17,000 nucleotides of DNA. It comes from Azotobacter vinelandii (GTDB lineage Bacteria > Pseudomonadota > Gammaproteobacteria > Pseudomonadales > Pseudomonadaceae). Position 1 is the stretch's first letter, and each line of letters opens with the position of its first letter. The translations under genes were made by a program, and so were the position numbers. The notes below the pieces were generated by a model, which saw only the letters and a program-made list of their open reading frames with translations, did no database searches and was not told where the DNA came from. Of the stretch, positions 7,130 to 14,835 are shown piece after piece. The DNA is taken from NCBI RefSeq assembly GCF_001571105.1, contig NZ_BCTD01000095.1; one strand, 5' to 3'.

Positions 7130-7895
7130 GGTTGCAATCGGGACCCTGTACGTGGGATTTGCGCAGCACCACGCCGCCGTGCAGGTCGTGGGCGTGGTCG
7201 TGATGATGCTGGTAGAACGCCAGGCTGCGCGCCGCCTGGCCGAACAGGGCGACGAAGGCCGGATCGCCGCTGACCTGCTCGGGCCGCCCCGAGCAGCAGA
7301 TGTGGTGGTTCAGGCAGACCACCTGGTCGGTGGTGCTCATCACCAGGTTGAGGTCGTGGGAAACCATCAGCACGCCGCAGCCGTGGCGCTCGCGCAACCG
7401 GGTGATCAGCCGATACAGCTCGGCCTGGCCGGCCACGTCGACGCCCTGCACCGGCTCGTCGAGCACCAGCAGCTCGGGCCGGCGCAGCAGCGCCCGGGCC
7501 AGCAGCACGCGCTGCAGCTCGCCGCCGGAGATGTTCTGCAACGGACTGTCGACGACCTGTGTGGCGCCGACCTCGGCGAGCGCGGCGACGGCGGCGGTAC
7601 GGTCGACGCCGGGCACCAGGCGCAGAAAGCGCAGCACCGTCAGCGGCAGGCTGGGATTGACCTGCAGCTTCTGCGGCATGTAGCCGATGCACAACCGCGG
7701 CCGGCGCCAGACCGTGCCGGCATCGGGCTTCAGCAGGCCGAGCACGACGCGCACCAGGGTGGTCTTGCCGGCGCCGTTGGGGCCGATCAGGGTGACGATC
7801 TCGCCGGGCTGCACGCACAAATGCACGTCGTGCAGCATCTGCCGGCCGGCGAAGGCGATGCGCACCCCGTCGAGACGGACCAGGCTGTCGCTCAT
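7122..7895 (-). CDS. znuC: Zinc ABC transporter ATPase with histidine-rich tail
   Basis: A 257-residue ABC ATPase. Walker A is GPNGAGKT (residues 38-45), the signature ISGGELQ is at 122-128, Walker B LLVLDEP at 142-148, and the switch histidine is H180 (MVSHDLNL). The C-terminus has a histidine cluster HHHDHAHDLH around 230-239, and the last residues include a further Cys and His (CNHG). This tail could bind zinc and sense cytosolic levels, as proposed for ZnuC proteins. The start ATG at 7895 overlaps the zur stop in an ATGA arrangement, and the 3' end overlaps znuB. Together the three genes form one tight operon in the order zur-znuC-znuB. Confidence 0.94.
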   Translation of the reverse strand: MSDSLVRLDGVRIAFAGRQMLHDVHLCVQPGEIVTLIGPNGAGKTTLVRVVLGLLKPDAGTVWRRPRLCIGYMPQKLQVNPSLPLTVLRFLRLVPGVDRTAAVAALAEVGATQVVDSPLQNISGGELQRVLLARALLRRPELLVLDEPVQGVDVAGQAELYRLITRLRERHGCGVLMVSHDLNLVMSTTDQVVCLNHHICCSGRPEQVSGDPAFVALFGQAARSLAFYQHHHDHAHDLHGGVVLRKSHVQGPDCNHG

Positions 7896-8377
7896 GGCGC
7901 GGCCTGGCAGTTGGCGCAGAGACCGACCACCTCCACGGTCTGTCCCTCGACCCGGAAGCCCAGCTCCCTGGCGCTGTCGAGAATGCTCTCGCTGATCGCC
8001 GAACCTTCCAGCTCGATGGCCGCGTGGCACTGCCGGCAGATGAAGAACTGGCCCTGGTGGGCGCGATCCGGGCGATTGCAGCCGACGAAGGCGTTGAGCG
8101 AGGCGATGCGATGCACCAGACCCTGTTCCAGGAGGAAGTCCAGCGCCCGGTAGACGGTCGGCGGCGCCGCGCGGCGGCCGTCCTGTTCGCTCAGCACGGC
8201 GAGGATGTCGTAGGCGCCGAGCGGCCTGTGGCTCTGCCAGACCAGCTCCAGCACGCGCCGGCGCAGGGCGGTCAGGCGCACGCCCTGGCGGCTGCAGAGA
8301 TTCTCGGCCTCGGCCAGCGCCTGGCTGATGCAGTGACTGTGGTCGTGGGGCCGGCAGGCCAGGGGCGGGGTGGTCAT
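7892..8377 (-). CDS. zur: Zinc uptake regulator, Fur family (np20)
   Basis: A 161-residue Fur-family repressor. The winged-helix recognition part is PPTVYRALDFLLEQGLVHR (about residues 72-90). Structural zinc is expected at the two CxxC pairs C114/C117 (CRQCH) and C154/C157 (CANC). The N-terminus is His/Cys-rich (CRPHDHSHC). When zinc is abundant, Zur-Zn represses the uptake genes. Its place at the head of the znuCB operon, divergent from znuA, indicates autoregulation through the Zur-like box between the two start codons. The start ATG at 8377 leaves a 62-bp gap to znuA. P. aeruginosa calls this gene np20. Confidence 0.93.
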   Translation of the reverse strand: MTTPPLACRPHDHSHCISQALAEAENLCSRQGVRLTALRRRVLELVWQSHRPLGAYDILAVLSEQDGRRAAPPTVYRALDFLLEQGLVHRIASLNAFVGCNRPDRAHQGQFFICRQCHAAIELEGSAISESILDSARELGFRVEGQTVEVVGLCANCQAAP

Positions 8378-8395
8378 GGGCGACTTCCGGTTGGA

Positions 8396-8418
8396 GAGAC
8401 GTTATTCTATTACACTTT
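8396..8418. promoter_or_regulatory. Zur box in the zur/znuA divergent promoter
   Basis: The 23 bp beginning GAGACGTTATTC and ending TTACACTTT match the gamma-proteobacterial Zur consensus (GAAATGTTATA-N-TATAACATTTC) at about 17 of 22 fixed positions by eye. It is the only AT-rich part of the 62-bp gap between zur and znuA. It is positioned to control both directions. Confidence 0.75.
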
Positions 8419-8439
8419 CGTCTCGGGGGTCTGCCCGTC

Positions 8440-9333
8440 ATGTTCCGTCCTCTCGTTGCCCTGCTGTTCGTCGGCTGCGTGGCTTCGGCAACGGCCGAAG
8501 TACGTCTGCTGACCAGCGTGAAGCCGCTGCAGCTGATCGCCGCCGCCGTGCAGGACGGCACCGGCAGCCCCGCGGTCTTGCTGCCGCCCGGCGCCTCGCC
8601 GCACCACTACGCGCTGCGTCCCTCCGACGTGCGCGCGCTGCGCGAGGCGACGCTGTTCTACTGGATCGGCCCGGACCTGGAGGGCTTCCTGCCCAGGGTG
8701 CTGGAAGGGCGCCAGGGGCCGAGTCTGGCGGTACAGGCACTGCCCGGCCTGCAGTTGCGCCATTTCGAATCGGCCGAGGACAAGGACGAACACGACCACG
8801 CCCACCGTCCCGGCAGCCTGGACGTCCACCTCTGGCTGCTGCCGGCCAACGCCCGACTGATCGCCGAGCGGATGGCCGCCGACCTGGCCGCCGCCGCCCC
8901 GGACAACGCCGCCCGCTACCAGACCAACCTCGCCGACTTCCGGACCCGCCTGGAAGCGCTCGACCGGCGCCTCGAGGCGCGCCTTGAGAAGCTCGCCGGC
9001 AAGCCCTATTTCGTCTTCCACGAGGCCTACGGCTACTTCGAGGCCGCCTACGGCCTCCGGCATGCCGGAACGTTCAGCGTTTCCCCGGAAGTCCAGCCCG
9101 GCGCCCGCCAGGTCGCCCACATGCGCCAGCGCCTGCAGGCGGCCGGGCCGACCTGCGTGTTCAGCGAACCGCCCCTGCAGCCGCGCCTGGCGCAAACCCT
9201 GAGCGCCGGCCTGCCGGTGCGCCTGGCCGAACTCGACCCACTGGGCAGCGGCATCCCGGTCGGGCCGCAGGGCTACGAGCGGTTGCTCGAAAATCTCGCC
9301 GAGGGACTGGCCGGCTGCCTGGAAGCGCTATAG
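8440..9333 (+). CDS. znuA: Zinc ABC transporter periplasmic binding protein
   Basis: A 297-residue cluster A-I solute-binding protein. A Sec signal peptide (MFRPLVALLFVGCVASATA) precedes the mature start EVRLLTSVKPL. Likely zinc ligands are H55 or H56 (GASPHHYALRPSD), H130 (DVHLWLLPANA), H194 (FVFHEAYGYFE) and D266 (ELDPLG), matching the family's His3-Asp/water pattern. The charged His-rich loop at 114-123 (DKDEHDHAHR) is short compared with E. coli ZnuA. It captures periplasmic zinc and delivers it to ZnuBC. The gene diverges from zur with the Zur box between them. No strong terminator is visible after it, only a 6-bp GCCGAT/ATCGGC stem near 9420-9434, so readthrough into the next gene is possible. 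Confidence 0.93.
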   Translation: MFRPLVALLFVGCVASATAEVRLLTSVKPLQLIAAAVQDGTGSPAVLLPPGASPHHYALRPSDVRALREATLFYWIGPDLEGFLPRVLEGRQGPSLAVQALPGLQLRHFESAEDKDEHDHAHRPGSLDVHLWLLPANARLIAERMAADLAAAAPDNAARYQTNLADFRTRLEALDRRLEARLEKLAGKPYFVFHEAYGYFEAAYGLRHAGTFSVSPEVQPGARQVAHMRQRLQAAGPTCVFSEPPLQPRLAQTLSAGLPVRLAELDPLGSGIPVGPQGYERLLENLAEGLAGCLEAL

Positions 9334-9461
9334 CCATTTCCCCGCATGCCGTTCGCGAAGCACCGGTCGGGGCACCGGAACCGCCACTTCCGCCACCAGT
9401 CCGATCCAGAACGGCAAGCCGATGCCATCGGCGACGACAAGACACAAGACAAGGAGAGGAC

Positions 9462-10403
9462 ATGCAGCGCTACAAGATCGTTCATCGCACCCATTACGGC
9501 TTCACCGAACCCGTCGAACTGGGACCGCACTCCCTGTTGCTGCGCCCGCGCGAAGGCCATGAGCTGCGCATCGAGTCCTCGAAGCTGCACATCGAGCCCA
9601 CCCCGGCCAGCCTGAGCTGGTTCCGCGACGCGGAAGACAATTCCGTGGCGATCGCCACCTTCCAGGGAGCCACCGAACGGCTGACCATCGAGAGCGAGAT
9701 CGTCATCCAGCAGTACAACGAGACGCCGCTGGACTTCATGGTCGCCGACTATGCGGTGAACTATCCTTTCGTCTACAAACCCGACGACAGGGCGGTGCTC
9801 TCGCCCTACATGAACTCCGCCGAGCATACTGGCAGCGACCAGCTCGACGACTGGCTCGCCAAGATCTGGCAGCCGGGCGAACCGATCCAGACCTACGCCC
9901 TGCTGCGGCGGATCAACGAGCACATCCCCAGGACGCTGGCCTACCAGATGCGCGAGGAGCCCGGCGTGCAGGGCGCGGTGGAGACGCTCGCACTCGGCAC
10001 GGGCTCCTGCCGCGACTTCGCCAACCTGTTCATGGAGGCGGCCCGCCTGCTCGGCCTGCCGGCCCGCTTCGTCAGCGGCTACCTGCACGTCGAGCCGGCA
10101 GGACTGCAGGACGGCTCGACCCACGCCTGGGCCGAGGTCTACCTGCCGGGCGCCGGCTGGAAGGGCTTCGATCCGACCCACGGGGAAGTGGTGGGCACCA
10201 ACTACATCGCCGTGGCCGTGGCGCGCCAGCCCGAATCGGTACCGCCGGTGGCCGGCTCCTTCGTCGGGCCGCTGGGCGCGGGCCGGCTCGAAGTGAGCGT
10301 CTGCGTGAACCGGGAGCTGCTTGCCGGCGAGGAAGAGCAGGAAGTGGAAGTGAAGAAAGCCGGGACGCCCCAGCCCGCGGACCGGGAAAAGGCGAAAAAA
10401 TAG
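9462..10403 (+). CDS. Transglutaminase-like cysteine protease family protein
   Basis: A 313-residue protein with the two-part layout of bacterial transglutaminase-like proteins. The N-terminal beta domain (YKIVHRTHYGFTEPVELGPH, LRPREGHELRI) is about residues 1-100. The papain-like core carries the triad C183 (GTGSCRDFANLF), H221 (GSTHAWAEVYLPG) and D237 (GFDPTHGEVVG). No signal peptide is seen, so it is probably cytosolic. The C-terminal 20 or so residues are Glu/Lys-rich and probably disordered. The family is often called putative cysteine protease and its substrates are unknown. AAGGAG lies 5 nt before the ATG. Only 30 nt separate it from nrdJa, suggesting co-transcription. Any link to ribonucleotide reductase is inference. 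Confidence 0.85.
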   Translation: MQRYKIVHRTHYGFTEPVELGPHSLLLRPREGHELRIESSKLHIEPTPASLSWFRDAEDNSVAIATFQGATERLTIESEIVIQQYNETPLDFMVADYAVNYPFVYKPDDRAVLSPYMNSAEHTGSDQLDDWLAKIWQPGEPIQTYALLRRINEHIPRTLAYQMREEPGVQGAVETLALGTGSCRDFANLFMEAARLLGLPARFVSGYLHVEPAGLQDGSTHAWAEVYLPGAGWKGFDPTHGEVVGTNYIAVAVARQPESVPPVAGSFVGPLGAGRLEVSVCVNRELLAGEEEQEVEVKKAGTPQPADREKAKK

Positions 10404-10433
10404 GAGAGTCCCCCGCACGAGAGGCCCGGGAAC

Positions 10434-12575
10434 ATGGCGAAGCACGGCGAACCCTTGTCGCAGGGCCTGGGCGACATCCCCCTGCAGGCCGCCTCCGAGG
10501 ACATCTGGGCGCAGAAGTACCGCCTGGTCGAACCCGACGGCACGCCGGTCGATGCCGACATCGACGCCACCCGGCAGCGCATCGCCCGCGCCCTCGCCGA
10601 AATCGAGCGCGAGGATGTTCGCGAACACTGGTACCGGCAGTTCCTCTGGGCCCTGCGCAACGGCGCCATCCCCGCTGGACGGATCGTCGCCAATGCCGGC
10701 GCCCAGGTCTGGCGACCGGCCACCTCGACGATCAACTGCACCGTCTCCGGGACCCTCTACGACGCCATGGACGACATTCTCGCCAAGGTCCAGGAGGCCG
10801 GACTGACACTGAAGGCGGGATGCGGCATCGGCTACGAGTTCTCCACCCTGCGCCCGCACGGCGCCTTCGTCTCCGGCGCCGGCGCGCGTACCAGCGGGCC
10901 GCTGTCGTTCATGGACATCTTCGACAGGATGTGCTTCACCGTCAGCTCCGCCGGCGGGCGGCGCGGCGCGCAGATGGCCACCTTCGACGTGGCCCACCCG
11001 GACGTGCGCGAGTTCATCCGCGCCAAGCGCGAGGACGGCCGCCTGCGCCAGTTCAACTTGAGCCTGTTGATCACCGACGAATTCATGCAGGCGGTGGAGA
11101 ACGACGCCGAATGGCCGCTGGTATTCCCGGTGCATCCCAAGGAGGCGGCCGAGCTGGACCTCGGCGACCCGAACCAGGTGCTCTGGCGCGACTGGCCGCT
11201 GCACGAGGGCTACCCCGTGCGCGACGACGGCAAGGTGGCCTGCAGGATCTACGGCAAGGTCCGCGCCCGCCACCTGTGGGACATGCTGATGGTCTCCACC
11301 TACGATTTCGCCGAGCCGGGCTTCATCCTCATCGACCGGGTCAACCAGTTGAACAACAACTGGTGGTGCGAGGAGATACGGGCGACCAACCCCTGTGGCG
11401 AACAACCGCTTCCCCCCTACGGCTCCTGCCTGCTCGGCTCGGTCAACCTGACCGCCTTCGTCGAAGAGCCGTTCACGGCCAGGGCGCGCTTCGACTGGGA
11501 ACGCTTCCGCCAGGTGGTGCGCATCTTCACCCGCCTCCTGGACAACGTGGTGGAGATCAACAACCTGCCGCTGCAGGCGCAGCGCCGCGAGATCCTCGAC
11601 AAACGCCGCCACGGCATGGGCTTTCTCGGCCTCGGCTCGGCGCTGACCCTGCTCAGGCTGCGCTACGGCAGCCCCGAGGCCTGCGTGTTCACCGAGGAAG
11701 TGGCCCGCGAGATGGCGCTGGTCGGCTGGGAGGTGGCGCTGGAACTGGCGAAGGAAAAGGGCCCGGCGCCGCTGCTGGCGCAGGAATTCGAGGTCACCGC
11801 GAAGATGCTGCGCCAGCGCCCGGAGATGGCCACCGACGGCTATCGGGTCGGCGACCGGGTAGCGGGCCGCGTGCTGCACGCGCGCTACTCGCGCTATATG
11901 CAGCGTCTGGCCGAATTCGCTCCCGAACTCATCGCCGCGCTGGCCGAACAAGGTGCGCGCTTCACCCACCACACGTCGATCGCGCCGACCGGCACCATCA
12001 GCCTGAGCCTGGCCAACAACGCTTCCAACGGCATCGAACCGAGCTTCGCCCACCAGTATTCGCGCAACCTGATCCGCCCCGGACGCAAGGCCAAGGAGAA
12101 GGTCGAGGTGTTCAGCTACGAACTGCTGGCCTACCGCGCCCTGGTCGATCCGCAGGCCCAGCCGGGCGGCGACGAGCCGGCGCACCGGCTGCCGGACTAC
12201 TTCGTCAGCGCCGACGACATCGGCCCGACCCAGCACGTGGACATCCAGGCGGCGGCGCAGAAGTGGGTGGACTCGTCGCTCTCCAAGACCGCCAACGTGC
12301 CCACCGACTACCCCTTCGAGGCGTTCAAGGACATCTACCGCTACGCCTGGCGCCAGGGCCTCAAGGGCTGCACCACCTTCCGCTTCAACCCGACGGCCTT
12401 CCAGGGCGTGCTGGTGCGCGAGGCCGACCTCGCGAACACCCTGTACCGCTTCGAGCTGGAGGACGGCAGCGTGATCGAACTCAAGGGCAACGAACTGGTG
12501 GAATACGACGGCGAGGTGAACACCGCCGCCAACCTGTTCGACGCGCTGAAGGAAGGCTATTACGGAAAGTATTAG
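10434..12575 (+). CDS. nrdJa: Class II (B12-dependent) ribonucleotide reductase, catalytic part
   Basis: A 713-residue adenosylcobalamin-dependent ribonucleotide reductase large part. The radical-site motif NPCGEQPLPPYGSCLLGSVNL has N319, C321 and E323. C102 (STINCTVSG) and C332 are candidates for the active-site disulfide pair. KAGCGIGYEFSTLRP and SIAPTGTISL are also typical of NrdJ. It makes deoxyribonucleotides without oxygen, using cobalamin to generate the thiyl radical. It ends near GYYGKY without the C-terminal zinc-finger domain, which is encoded separately by the next gene, the split arrangement known from P. aeruginosa. The ATG has only a weak Shine-Dalgarno (GGGAAC directly upstream). 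No NrdR box or cobalamin riboswitch was recognised upstream. Confidence 0.93.
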   Translation: MAKHGEPLSQGLGDIPLQAASEDIWAQKYRLVEPDGTPVDADIDATRQRIARALAEIEREDVREHWYRQFLWALRNGAIPAGRIVANAGAQVWRPATSTINCTVSGTLYDAMDDILAKVQEAGLTLKAGCGIGYEFSTLRPHGAFVSGAGARTSGPLSFMDIFDRMCFTVSSAGGRRGAQMATFDVAHPDVREFIRAKREDGRLRQFNLSLLITDEFMQAVENDAEWPLVFPVHPKEAAELDLGDPNQVLWRDWPLHEGYPVRDDGKVACRIYGKVRARHLWDMLMVSTYDFAEPGFILIDRVNQLNNNWWCEEIRATNPCGEQPLPPYGSCLLGSVNLTAFVEEPFTARARFDWERFRQVVRIFTRLLDNVVEINNLPLQAQRREILDKRRHGMGFLGLGSALTLLRLRYGSPEACVFTEEVAREMALVGWEVALELAKEKGPAPLLAQEFEVTAKMLRQRPEMATDGYRVGDRVAGRVLHARYSRYMQRLAEFAPELIAALAEQGARFTHHTSIAPTGTISLSLANNASNGIEPSFAHQYSRNLIRPGRKAKEKVEVFSYELLAYRALVDPQAQPGGDEPAHRLPDYFVSADDIGPTQHVDIQAAAQKWVDSSLSKTANVPTDYPFEAFKDIYRYAWRQGLKGCTTFRFNPTAFQGVLVREADLANTLYRFELEDGSVIELKGNELVEYDGEVNTAANLFDALKEGYYGKY

Positions 12576-12593
12576 GACGTGTGGCTTGCAACT

Positions 12594-12616
12594 CCTTCTC
12601 CCCATCGGGGAGAAGG
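12594..12616. repeat. Strong hairpin of a widespread CTCTCCCC/GGGGAGAG-type intergenic repeat
   Basis: CCTTCTCCCC, the loop ATC, and GGGGAGAAGG form a perfect 10-bp stem, followed by a related GGGGAGAGGGG stretch up to about 12630. This resembles a repeat unit found between genes in many proteobacteria. It lies inside the 63-nt spacer between nrdJa and nrdJb. It could slow transcription, stabilise the upstream mRNA, or set the ratio of the two proteins. The GGGGAGAAC at the end also sits where the nrdJb ribosome binding site should be. Confidence 0.6.
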
Positions 12617-12638
12617 CCGGGGAGAGGGGAGAACGCCC

Positions 12639-13322
12639 ATGACGGTCAGGATCACGCAGCGCATCAAGAGCTTCAAGGTGGTCGACGAACGCCTGCGGCC
12701 CGCCGCCGAAACCGATGCCGGAAAGCCGCCCGAGCAACTGGACGAGCATCTGGAACGCCCGGAGACGCTGATCGGCGTCACCTACAAGATCAAGTCGCCG
12801 CTGTTCGAGCACGCCCTCTACGTGACCATCAACGACATCCTGCTCAACGCCGGCACCCGCTTCGAACAGCGCCGGCCCTTCGAGATCTTCATCAACTCGA
12901 AGAACATGGACCACTTCCAGTGGATCGTCGCCCTCACCCGGATCATGTCCGCCGTGCTGCGCAAAGGCGGCGACTGCACCTTCCTGGTCGAGGAACTCAA
13001 GGCGGTGTTCGACCCGCGCGGCGGCTACCTGAAGAAGGGCGGCATCTACATGCCCTCGATCGTCGCCGAAATCGGCGCGGTGCTGGAGCGCCACCTGATC
13101 GCCATCGGCCTCCTGCGCGGCCACTCGCCGGACGAAGCCCAACGCCGCTACCTCGCCGAAAAGCGCGCCGCCTACGAAGCCAGCCAGGGCGCCGCCGCCC
13201 TGGAGCCCGGCGAAGGCTTCCCGCCCGGCGCGCAGCTTTGCGGGCAGTGCAATACTCAGGCGGTGGTGCAACTGGAAGGGTGTACCACATGCCTGAACTG
13301 TGGGCATTCGAAGTGCGGGTGA
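12639..13322 (+). CDS. nrdJb: Class II ribonucleotide reductase, separate C-terminal subunit
   Basis: A 227-residue protein corresponding to the C-terminal domain of single-chain B12-dependent reductases. The first 180 residues include VTYKIKSPLFEHALYVTIND and FINSKNMDHFQWIVALTRIM. The last 27 are a cysteine-rich zinc-ribbon-like tail with C201, C204, C215, C218, C221 and C226 (CGQC, CTTCLNCGHSKC). The terminal pair C221/C226 probably re-reduces the active-site disulfide of NrdJa. In P. aeruginosa both halves are reported to be needed for activity. I chose ATG at 12639 because it begins the conserved region and has GGGGAGAA upstream. An in-frame start at 12579 would only translate the hairpin. 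Confidence 0.9.
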   Translation: MTVRITQRIKSFKVVDERLRPAAETDAGKPPEQLDEHLERPETLIGVTYKIKSPLFEHALYVTINDILLNAGTRFEQRRPFEIFINSKNMDHFQWIVALTRIMSAVLRKGGDCTFLVEELKAVFDPRGGYLKKGGIYMPSIVAEIGAVLERHLIAIGLLRGHSPDEAQRRYLAEKRAAYEASQGAAALEPGEGFPPGAQLCGQCNTQAVVQLEGCTTCLNCGHSKCG

Positions 13323-13558
13323 CGACGGATCGAACGAACTGCCAACGCGCTCGCAATGGACCTGCCCGATGCGAATGGAGTAGTGTCCGGTGCCTGTGCG
13401 GTCATGCGTCTGGTCAGGTAGATGGAGTTTGCCGACCATGGGAACGGCCATCATGACCATGAAACTGACAGCCTGGACAGGGAAAGTGGCAAGCCGATCA
13501 CCATGCCCAGCCGGGGTGTCATACGCCTGATGGTGTCCAATAACGGCTGGAGGTCTCC
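13323..13558. other. Intergenic junction between the core genome and accessory DNA
   Basis: This 236-bp gap has no convincing gene. A minus-strand open frame from 13460 leftward (beginning MVMMAVPMVGKLHLPDQTHD) reads into antisense nrdJb and resembles no family I know. A loose inverted repeat CACCAT/ATGGTG lies near 13500-13538. GC content falls toward its right end. In P. aeruginosa the next gene beyond nrdJb is thrB as I recall, and that gene is absent here. Confidence 0.5.
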
Positions 13559-14122
13559 ATGTCCATCGCTCTTATTCTGATCGACATTCAAAACGATTAT
13601 TTTCCGGGCGGCACAATGGAACTCGTTGGAGCCGACCGTGCAGCAGAGCAGGCAGCCAAACTACTCGGCACCTTTCGCCTGAGAGACCTGCCGGTCATCC
13701 ATATCCAGCACATTGCCGCTCGGGCCGGAGCAACATTTTTTCTTCCTGGCACCATCGGCGCAGAAATTCACGAATCCGTTCGCCCCAAGCAAAGCGAACC
13801 GGTTTTCCAGAAGCACTTTCCCAACAGTTTCCGTGAAACACCGCTGCTGGACCATTTGCATGGAGAAGGCATTTCCCAGTTGGTCATCGCCGGAATGATG
13901 ACCCATATGTGTGTCGATACAACAATCCGTGCCGCAACCGATCTTGGTTTCTCCTGTTCGTTGGCGCATGATGCCTGCGCCACAAAAGCACTATCTTTCG
14001 ACGGTGTTCAGGTATCGGCCGAACAGGTACAAATTTCTTACCTTGCAGCACTCAACGGCTTATTCGCAAAAGTCATATCCGTTAATGACCTGATCCCTGA
14101 TATCCAAGGAACCCTCGAATAA
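13559..14122 (+). CDS. Isochorismatase-family cysteine hydrolase
   Basis: A 187-residue hydrolase of the isochorismatase/nicotinamidase superfamily. The catalytic triad is D9 (ALILIDIQNDYF), K85 (VFQKHFPNSF) and C118 (GMMTHMCVDTT). The MMTHMC region includes the family's usual cis-peptide site. The family contains nicotinamidases, isochorismatases and other amide or ether hydrolases. The zinc-binding His pattern of true nicotinamidases is not evident, so the substrate is unknown. GGAGG lies 6 nt before the ATG. Its codon use and GC content are clearly lower than the nrdJ genes, consistent with acquisition. It is the first gene of the accessory stretch and may be its first cassette, but its downstream attC is not clear. 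Confidence 0.85.
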   Translation: MSIALILIDIQNDYFPGGTMELVGADRAAEQAAKLLGTFRLRDLPVIHIQHIAARAGATFFLPGTIGAEIHESVRPKQSEPVFQKHFPNSFRETPLLDHLHGEGISQLVIAGMMTHMCVDTTIRAATDLGFSCSLAHDACATKALSFDGVQVSAEQVQISYLAALNGLFAKVISVNDLIPDIQGTLE

Positions 14123-14265
14123 GCCACCCTAAATAACGAAGTTGATGCCCCGGCGAGAGTCTATGCAACGGTGGAAAAGCCGCTTTCCGCTTCCTTGTTC
14201 GCTTGAGCGTTCAATGCATTTACCACTCTGCTGCGCAGAGCGGTGTGTATTCCTGAGATCGTAAT
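14123..14265. other. Intergenic region with hairpin and possible degenerate attC
   Basis: The segment includes TTCGCTTGAGCGTTCAAT around 14198-14215, which loosely resembles the right arm of an attC (canonical TTAACTCAAGCGTTAGGC). A stem CCACTCTGC/GCAGAGCGG (14223-14243, one mismatch) then precedes the next gene. No convincing left attC core was found, so I rate this only as a possible decayed site or terminator. Confidence 0.3.
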
Positions 14266-14532
14266 ATGGATATCTTCACAAAAGTTCTGACCATCTTTGT
14301 GCTATCACTAGCTGCAGCCTTCGTAGTTGGTGGCGTTATCAAACTTCTAGGAAAGGATCCAAACTGGCCGACTATGCTAGCAATAGCTTTAGGTATGCCC
14401 ATTGGCCACTTGATTTCCGACTTGCTGTCGTTGGGCGAGACAATGCTCTACGTCGCAATTGGCGGCTGCACGGCAATCTTTTCAGCAGTCCTAGACTTGA
14501 CATCCAAACGGTGCTTCGCGGCGCGCGATTAA
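14266..14532 (+). CDS. Small membrane protein of unknown function (accessory)
   Basis: An 88-residue hydrophobic protein with about three membrane segments (roughly residues 5-28, 35-54 and 58-77). It ends with a short polar tail (SKRCFAARD). I recognise no family. The coding GC content, by eye about half, contrasts with the 65% or more of the core genes. The start ATG lacks a strong Shine-Dalgarno, with only GAGATCG upstream. It sits upstream of a cassette-type site at 14760 together with the next small gene. Such tiny membrane proteins are common integron cassette products. It may be a real but lineage-restricted gene. Confidence 0.5.
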   Translation: MDIFTKVLTIFVLSLAAAFVVGGVIKLLGKDPNWPTMLAIALGMPIGHLISDLLSLGETMLYVAIGGCTAIFSAVLDLTSKRCFAARD

Positions 14533-14564
14533 CTCGAAAGTCAGGCCTTTAAAAGGAGAGTGAG

Positions 14565-14738
14565 ATGTCGAGTTTCCAGAGTACAAAGCGCGACGGATAT
14601 CTCTTCATCGCTGCCGGACGCATGTTTTTCCTCGCTGCATACCTCGGCAAGCAAGTGACTTTATGTGGTTTTGGTGTAGCTTTCCTTGCCACTGGCACCT
14701 CCTATTTGGCTTGGACAAAGCGTGCTTGGCCTCTTTAA
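14565..14738 (+). CDS. 57-residue membrane peptide (cassette gene)
   Basis: A short frame opening ATG TCG AGT with an excellent ribosome binding site AAGGAGAG 5-6 nt upstream. It encodes MSSFQSTKRDGYLFIAAGRM, then a hydrophobic core (FFLAAYLGKQVTLCGFGVAFLATGT, in two stretches) and a basic end TKRAWPL. One or two membrane segments are likely. Its stop lies about 20 nt before an attC site, the usual layout of an integron cassette. It starts 32 nt after the preceding small membrane gene, so the two may form a two-gene cassette. No family recognised. Confidence 0.5.
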   Translation: MSSFQSTKRDGYLFIAAGRMFFLAAYLGKQVTLCGFGVAFLATGTSYLAWTKRAWPL

Positions 14739-14759
14739 GACAGAGGCTCTTGGCGTCGA

Positions 14760-14817
14760 GCCCAACAATTCGTTCAGGGCGGATGGCTGTGCCGCAGCTT
14801 AATTCCAGCGTTAGAGC
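14760..14817 (+). other. attC recombination site 1
   Basis: The site starts with GCCCAAC, which fits the RYYYAAC core, and continues AATTCGTTCA, the common L'' arm. It ends AGCTTAATTCCAGCGTTAG, very close to the canonical TTAACTCAAGCGTTAGGC arm with a GTTRRR core. Length is about 58 bp with an imperfect central stem. It follows a short ORF and precedes another ORF by less than 25 nt, exactly as in integron arrays. Confidence 0.75.
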
Positions 14818-14835
14818 TTGAATGAGGAAAGTAAT

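Noticed and set aside
10380..10433. Search for an NrdR box or cobalamin riboswitch before nrdJa
   Set aside because: No ACACWATAT-like pair and no room for a riboswitch in the 30-nt gap. The 128-nt gap before the transglutaminase gene also lacked both.
9273..13460. 1395-codon minus-strand open frame across the transglutaminase and nrdJ genes
   Set aside because: It lies opposite three well-supported genes and has the composition of a shadow frame with no recognisable domain.
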